This document shows positions 7,257 to 11,289 of a stretch of 11,289 nucleotides of DNA, piece by piece. The DNA comes from Candidatus Omnitrophota bacterium (GTDB taxonomy: Bacteria > Omnitrophota > Gorgyraeia > B26-G9), in NCBI GenBank assembly GCA_028718845.1, contig JAQULA010000036.1:1-11289 (forward strand). The letters are read 5' to 3'. Within the stretch, counting starts at the first letter, position 1. The number at the start of each line of letters is the position of its first letter. A program made the translations under genes and the position numbers. Under the pieces are notes generated by a model. It was not told where the DNA came from, did not search any database, and was given only the letters and a program-made list of their open reading frames with translations.

Positions 7257-7275
7257 CAGCGCTGAACCCGCGCTG
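7257..7275 (+). other. Leader hairpin upstream of the HAMP-protein gene
   Basis: CAGCGC (7257-7262) and GCGCTG (7270-7275) form a 6-base-pair GC-rich stem with the 7-base loop TGAACCC. No U-tract follows, so it is not an intrinsic terminator. The CCC in the loop could pair with the G-run of the ribosome binding site at 7302-7307, which would hide it. That pairing is inferred only from complementarity. Confidence 0.4.
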
Positions 7276-7300
7276 AAGCAATTATGGCCCAATGATCATC

Positions 7301-7306
7301 AGGGGG
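7301..7306 (+). promoter_or_regulatory. G-rich ribosome binding site that decides the start at 7311
   Basis: AGGGGG can pair with the 16S 3' end using one G-U pair. The first of two adjacent ATGs (7308) directly abuts the G-run, whereas 7311 leaves 4 bases, so the second ATG is the better start. Confidence 0.45.
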
Positions 7307-7310
7307 GATG

Positions 7311-7916
7311 ATGGCAATAAAAGAGTTTCTGGTGCGCAAACGCTTCCTTGTGCAGAAAAGCCTGCAGCTTAAATATACGGCATTAGTTTTGGTAGCGATC
7401 CTGGCGACCAGCGGAATTATTGTTTTAACCGTGTTGGTAACCCACTGGATTTTGCTGACCGAAAAATTTTCCAGCTATGAAATGCGCTGGGCTTTAACCG
7501 AAGTATTCCATCAGATTAACCGGTGGTTGTTGCTGGAAATTCCCGCGGGGCTCGCGGTTGCCGCGTTCGCGGCGATTATCGTGACTCATAAAGTGGCCGG
7601 GCCGGTTTATCATCTGCAAAAAGTCGCGCATGAAGTCGCCCGGGGAGATCTTACCCGCAGTGTGCGTCTGCGCCGCGATGATGAGTTGAAGAATCTCTCC
7701 ACGGCTTTTAACGCCGTGATCGACAATATGCATTTGCTGGTGACGAAAGACCGGAAATTGATTATGGAATTGTCCCAGCTTAGTACGACCCTGTATTCCA
7801 ATCTTAAGGATAAGAAAATAAAAGAGGAAGAAGCGCTGGTGATGATCCGGAAGTTGAACGACCTGATCGGAGAACTTAAGGCGCTGGTTCTTCAGTATAA
7901 GATAGAGAAGAGTTAA
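7311..7916 (+). CDS. Two-helix membrane protein with HAMP domain and no effector domain
   Basis: This 201-residue inner-membrane protein resembles the front half of a chemoreceptor or sensor kinase. A basic N-terminus (VRKRFLVQKSLQLKY) precedes a first membrane helix at about 22-46. A short exposed loop of about 27 residues follows, then a second helix at about 74-91. The HAMP domain spans about 92-144, with AGPVYHLQKVAHEVARGDL in its first helix (conserved proline P98) and the DEL motif at 124-126 starting its second. The remainder, to residue 201, is charged, predicted helix or coiled coil, with no kinase, cyclase or methyl-accepting hairpin. Similar short HAMP proteins are, from memory, common in Desulfobacterota and Omnitrophota, but their role is not established. 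Its stop is built into TAAGGA, and the pilT start follows 4 bases later, so the two are probably translated together. A role in sensing or relaying a membrane signal to the pilus motors is an inference from context. The upstream ATG at 7308 would add one Met. Confidence 0.85.
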   Translation: MAIKEFLVRKRFLVQKSLQLKYTALVLVAILATSGIIVLTVLVTHWILLTEKFSSYEMRWALTEVFHQINRWLLLEIPAGLAVAAFAAIIVTHKVAGPVYHLQKVAHEVARGDLTRSVRLRRDDELKNLSTAFNAVIDNMHLLVTKDRKLIMELSQLSTTLYSNLKDKKIKEEEALVMIRKLNDLIGELKALVLQYKIEKS

Positions 7917-7920
7917 GGAT

Positions 7921-8967
7921 ATGGAAATTCTTGATCTCATTCGTTTGGCTATTGAAAAAAATGCTTCCGATTTGCATTTAACCGTGGGGTTGCCTCCGGT
8001 TTTGCGCGTGCATGGGCATCTTCTGTCAACCGAAATGGACGCGTTGACCTGCACCGACGCCGAGTCGTTGATCGGCAAAATGCTCAATGAGGAACAAAAA
8101 GGAAAACTGGCTCAGCAGCGCAGCATCGATTTTACCTACAGTTATATCGCCCGCTTCCGCGTGAATGTTTTTTATGAAAAAGGCTATATGGCGGCGGCGC
8201 TGCGTTTTATCCCGTTTGAAATCCCCACATTGGAAAAACTGGAAGTCCCGCCTATCGTCACCGAGCTTGCCCGTAAACAACGCGGCCTGGTATTGGTGAC
8301 CGGGCCGACCGGGAGCGGTAAATCGACGACTCTGGCGGCGATGATCGATTTGGTGAACCGCGAGCAGGCCTGCCACATTATCACGATCGAAGATCCGATC
8401 GAATATTTGCATCCGCATAAAAAAAGCGTGGTCAATCAGCGCGAAGTCTACGCCGACACGCCTTCGTTTTCTCTGGCATTGCGCGATTCCCTGCGCGAAG
8501 ACCCGGATGTTATTCTTGTGGGTGAAATGCGCGACCTGGAAACCATTTCCACGGCAATTACCGCCGCGGAAACCGGGCATCTTGTTTTTGCCACACTGCA
8601 TACCAATGACGCGGTCCAGACCATCGATCGTATAATCGACGTGTTCCCGGAAGGGCAGCAGTCCCAGATCCGGCTGCAGACGTCCCTGGCTTTACAGGGG
8701 GTTATTTCCCAGCGGCTGATCCCGTGTGCCGACGGCAAAGGCCGGGTGGCGGCGATTGAAGCGATGAATGTTACCCCGGCGGTTGCCAATCTTATCCGCG
8801 AAAAAAAGACGCATCAGATATATTCATTGATCGAGACCGGGGTAAAAGAGGGTATGTTGAGCATGAACCAGTCTCTGGCCGATTTGTGCAAAGCCCGCAG
8901 AATCCGCATCGGCGATGCGATAACCTATTCCAATAAACCGGAACTTTTAAAGAGGATGCTTTTATAA
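7921..8967 (+). CDS. pilT: PilT-family pilus retraction ATPase, copy 1
   Basis: This 348-residue cytoplasmic hexameric ATPase would drive type IV pilus depolymerisation and so twitching, uptake or surface sensing. The N-terminal PAS-like domain begins with ASDLHL (15-20). The motor domain has Walker A GPTGSGKST (128-136), Asp box IEDPIEYLH (156-164), Walker B VILVGEMRD with E202 (197-205) and His box AAETGHLVFATLHTNDA (215-231). Length matches PilT (about 345). The C-terminal motif, AIRNLIRE in canonical PilT, reads AVANLIRE (287-294) here, losing the arginine. Mutations in this motif impair retraction in studied PilT, so this copy may be specialised. ATG 7921 follows TAAGGAT with almost no spacing, and a purine run at about 7904-7912 may serve as the working ribosome binding site. 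It may be the PilU-like partner of the next gene, but position and length do not settle this. Confidence 0.93.
   Translation: MEILDLIRLAIEKNASDLHLTVGLPPVLRVHGHLLSTEMDALTCTDAESLIGKMLNEEQKGKLAQQRSIDFTYSYIARFRVNVFYEKGYMAAALRFIPFEIPTLEKLEVPPIVTELARKQRGLVLVTGPTGSGKSTTLAAMIDLVNREQACHIITIEDPIEYLHPHKKSVVNQREVYADTPSFSLALRDSLREDPDVILVGEMRDLETISTAITAAETGHLVFATLHTNDAVQTIDRIIDVFPEGQQSQIRLQTSLALQGVISQRLIPCADGKGRVAAIEAMNVTPAVANLIREKKTHQIYSLIETGVKEGMLSMNQSLADLCKARRIRIGDAITYSNKPELLKRMLL
8557..8582 (+). repeat. 26-base stretch identical to 9618-9643 (copy 1)
   Basis: This part of the His-box coding region of the first pilT is identical over 26 bases to 9618-9643 in the second. It reflects an in-place gene duplication, or ongoing conversion at a conserved motif, and is not a mobile repeat. 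Confidence 0.6.
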
Positions 8968-8969
8968 AT

Positions 8970-10061
8970 ATGGCGGAATTAAAACAATTACTCGAGATCG
9001 CGACCCAGAGAAACGCGTCGGATGTGCATATCGTTTGCGGCAGCGCGCCGATCCTGCGGATAAACGGGGAACTGGTGATTCTGGAAGAACTGGGAAAGGT
9101 TATGCCGCAGACCGCCAAAGACTATGCCTACGGCATACTCAATGAGGAGCAGGTCAAAACTTTCGAGAAAGAGTGTGATCTCGATTTTTCTTTCGGTATT
9201 CCCGGGGTCGGCCGGTTCCGGGTGAATCTGCATAAACAGCGCAGCAGCGTCGGTATTGCCCTGCGCCGCCTGGCTTCGGAGATAAAGAACATCGATGATT
9301 TAGGATTACCGGCGATTGTTAAGGAATTTGCCATGCTGGATAAAGGGCTGGTGCTGGTCACCGGCGCGGCCGGCAGCGGAAAATCGACCACTCTGGCGGC
9401 GATTATCGACATTATTAATACCCAGCGCAAGTCGCATATTATTACGATCGAGGATCCGATCGAGTATTTGTATTCGCATAAAAACTGTATCATCGAACAG
9501 CGTGAAGTAGGTTCGGACGCGAAATCGTTTGCCAGCGCGTTGAAATATGTTTTGCGCCAGGATCCCAATGTGATCCTGGTGGGTGAATTACGCGACCTGG
9601 AAACGATCTCGCATGCGATTACCGCCGCGGAAACCGGGCATCTGGTGCTGGGCACGCTGCATACGACCGACGCGGTCCAGACGATCGACCGGTTGATCGA
9701 TGTCTTTCCGCCCCATCAGCAGCAGCAGGTGCGTATCCAGGTTTCTCTGGCATTGCAGGGGGTGGTTTGCCAGCAGTTGATGCTGACCAAAGATAAACAG
9801 CGCCGGGTTCCGGTAGTGGAAACGATGGTGGCTACGCCGGCGATCCGTAATCTTATCCGCGAAGGCAAGACGTTCCAAATCTATTCATCGCTGGAAACCG
9901 GAGCGAAAGTCGGGATGCAAAGTGTGGATGTGGCCCTGGCCGAGTTGGTTTTCCGCGGGGTGCTTGCCGAAGAAGACGCCTGCTTAAAAGTACGGGATGC
10001 CGAAGGTTTGAAGCGGCGATTAAAGAAAATGGGAGAAGCGAATACCGATGGCGTCCGATAA
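8970..10061 (+). CDS. pilT: PilT-family pilus retraction ATPase, copy 2
   Basis: This 363-residue ATPase is paralogous to the preceding gene product and would work with it or in place of it in pilus retraction. Motifs in order are ASDVHI (16-21), Walker A GAAGSGKST (132-140), IEDPIEYLY (160-168), Walker B VILVGELRD with E206 (201-209), and His box AAETGHLVLGTLHTTDA (219-235). Canonical AIRNLIRE is at 291-298, followed by GMQSVD (315-320). The Walker A loop carries AA where PilT normally has PT; the catalytic Gly, Lys and Ser remain. The Asp box ends in Tyr where copy 1 has His. The tail after 335 is about 15 residues longer than copy 1 and is lysine- and arginine-rich. The gene starts 2 bases after the previous stop, with AGAGGA at 8951-8956 as a distant ribosome binding site. 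It overlaps pilB by 14 bases. PilT rather than PilU is favoured by the intact AIRNLIRE motif. Confidence 0.92.
   Translation: MAELKQLLEIATQRNASDVHIVCGSAPILRINGELVILEELGKVMPQTAKDYAYGILNEEQVKTFEKECDLDFSFGIPGVGRFRVNLHKQRSSVGIALRRLASEIKNIDDLGLPAIVKEFAMLDKGLVLVTGAAGSGKSTTLAAIIDIINTQRKSHIITIEDPIEYLYSHKNCIIEQREVGSDAKSFASALKYVLRQDPNVILVGELRDLETISHAITAAETGHLVLGTLHTTDAVQTIDRLIDVFPPHQQQQVRIQVSLALQGVVCQQLMLTKDKQRRVPVVETMVATPAIRNLIREGKTFQIYSSLETGAKVGMQSVDVALAELVFRGVLAEEDACLKVRDAEGLKRRLKKMGEANTDGVR
9618..9643 (+). repeat. 26-base stretch identical to 8557-8582 (copy 2)
   Basis: This is the second member of the pair inside the tandem pilT genes. Flanking codons have diverged, so the identity is confined to the His-box start. 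Confidence 0.6.
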
Positions 10062-11289
10062 AGGTAAAAAAAAGCTTCTAGGGGAATATTTACTGGAACG
10101 GGGACTGGTTACCCAGGAGCAGGTTCAAAAGGCACTGGAGGAACAGCGCAAAGCCGGGGCGCGTTTGGGGCAAACCCTGATTGAACTCGGATTTCTCGCC
10201 GAAGACGATCTTATAGTCGCGCTGGCCCGGCAGCTCGGCCTGGCGCACATCGATATTACCAGTTATGGCCTGAAACCGGCGATCGTTAAGCTTATTCCCG
10301 AGTCGCTTGCCCGCCGCTACGAAGTGCTGGCTTTGGAAAAAGTCGGCAATGACCTGACGATTGCCATGGCCGATCCGCTCAATGTGTTCGCGATCGACGA
10401 GATCCAGAAAATCACCAAATGCCGGATTGAGCCGGTGATCTGTTCGCGCACGGCTTTATTTAAAGTGCTGGATAAATGTTACAAAGACGGTTTGTCCGAA
10501 CCAAAGCCGGAAGCGGCTCCTCCGCCGGCGGATGCGTATGCCAAAACTCAACAGTCCGATTCCAGGGAAACCACTCCTTTGGATGGTAAAGAGGTGATTG
10601 AACTGGTGGATACGATTGTGCGTAAATCGGTGGAAGAGCGCGCTACCGATATCCATATCGAGCCGGATGAGGAGGAGATCCGCGTGCGCTGCCGGGTCGA
10701 CGGATTCCTGCGGGAGTTGATGACCTTTTCCAAAGATGTCCAGCTGGCGCTGGTTTCGCGGATCAAGGTTCTTTCCGGACTGGATATTTCCGAAAAGCGC
10801 GTGCCTCAGGACGGCCGTTTTCAATTTGAGATCAATGACCGGAAAATCGATTTGCGCGTTTCAACCTTACCGACGGTTTTGGGGGAAAAGGTGGTTATGC
10901 GCTTGCTGGATAAAAGTACGGTGGTAATGAATCTTGATAACCTGGGGTTTCTGGAGCAAGACCTGAAAAACTTCAAGGAGTTGATTCACCGGCCCTACGG
11001 CATGATTTTAGTTACCGGGCCCACATCCAGCGGAAAAACCACGACTTTGTATTCGGCTTTGACCACGATCAATACGATCGAGAAGAATATCCTTACGGTG
11101 GAAGACCCGGTGGAATACCGGATGAAAATGATCAATCAGGTCCAGGTCAATCCGCGGGCCGGACTTACGTTTGCGGCCGGGTTGCGCAGTTTTCTGCGGC
11201 AGGACCCGAATGTGATCATGATCGGGGAAATCCGGGACCTGGAAACCGCGGAAATCGCTATCCAATCGTCATTGACCGGGCATTTAGTG
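10048..11289 (+). CDS. pilB: PilB/GspE-family pilus extension ATPase, 3' end outside window
   Basis: The first 414 residues of a type IV pilus assembly ATPase are present, out of roughly 560-580 usual. The N-terminal MshEN-type domain has two tandem copies of the LG-x-L-x3-G-x8-AL-x2-Q pattern. Copy 1 is LGEYLLERGLVTQEQVQKAL then EEQ (11-33). Copy 2 is RLGQTLIELGFLAEDDLIVA then LARQ (39-62). MshEN domains in MshE and related ATPases bind cyclic-di-GMP. Here copy 2 keeps the RLG arginine and copy 1 has LLG. A proline-rich linker (150-165) leads to RATDIHIEP (198-206), then Walker A GPTSSGKTT (324-332), Asp box VEDPVEY (351-357), Walker B VIMIGEIRD (389-397) and the start of the His box TGHLV (410-414), where the window ends. 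The zinc-binding tetracysteine part is not visible. ATG 10048 overlaps the preceding pilT by 14 bases. A GspE secretion ATPase is the alternative, but the two pilT neighbours favour PilB. Confidence 0.92.
   Translation, partial: MASDKGKKKLLGEYLLERGLVTQEQVQKALEEQRKAGARLGQTLIELGFLAEDDLIVALARQLGLAHIDITSYGLKPAIVKLIPESLARRYEVLALEKVGNDLTIAMADPLNVFAIDEIQKITKCRIEPVICSRTALFKVLDKCYKDGLSEPKPEAAPPPADAYAKTQQSDSRETTPLDGKEVIELVDTIVRKSVEERATDIHIEPDEEEIRVRCRVDGFLRELMTFSKDVQLALVSRIKVLSGLDISEKRVPQDGRFQFEINDRKIDLRVSTLPTVLGEKVVMRLLDKSTVVMNLDNLGFLEQDLKNFKELIHRPYGMILVTGPTSSGKTTTLYSALTTINTIEKNILTVEDPVEYRMKMINQVQVNPRAGLTFAAGLRSFLRQDPNVIMIGEIRDLETAEIAIQSSLTGHLV

Overview
This window joins two operon-like gene blocks, both on the + strand. 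About 98% of it is coding, and the genes overlap or lie within a few bases of each other, except at one 213-base break at 7095-7307. Base composition is moderately GC-rich with GC-leaning third positions and looks uniform, so I see no sign of a recently acquired island. There are no tRNAs, rRNAs, CRISPR arrays or insertion sequences. The gene content (surface-glycan genes beside a type IV pilus motor operon that starts with a HAMP membrane protein and has two pilT copies) suggests a free-living, diderm, piliated bacterium such as Omnitrophota or Desulfobacterota. That placement is an inference from gene style, not from a marker gene.

Block 1 (1-7094) is a glycan assembly cluster. In order it holds the possible last codons of an upstream gene, a class I SAM methyltransferase, a GT2 glycosyltransferase, three GT4-type glycosyltransferases, and a glutamine-dependent asparagine-synthase-type amidotransferase. 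The first and third GT4 genes are clear paralogues on either side of a more canonical GT4. Stop/start overlaps (ATGA, GTGA) and gaps of 4 and 8 bases point to a single transcript. The likely product is an exopolysaccharide, O-antigen or other surface glycan that is methylated and perhaps amidated. The polymerase and export genes must lie outside the window.

The break at 7095-7307 has no gene. It holds the best promoter candidate in the window (TTGACA, 17 bases, then an extended -10-like TGGTAGTCT), a perfect 6-1-6 palindrome over the -35 box, and a leader with a strong small hairpin. Part of the leader loosely resembles the 3' half of a class I cyclic-di-GMP riboswitch.

Block 2 (7308-11289, running off the end) is a pilus motor operon. 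It encodes a two-helix HAMP-only membrane protein, two tandem PilT-family retraction ATPases, and a PilB/GspE-family extension ATPase with an N-terminal MshEN-type (c-di-GMP-binding family) domain, cut by the window edge within its His box. The parts belong to known families. The combination most worth following up is the effector-less HAMP protein translationally linked to a diverged PilT pair, together with two independent hints of c-di-GMP control (the MshEN domain and the leader). I do not see a wholly new system.
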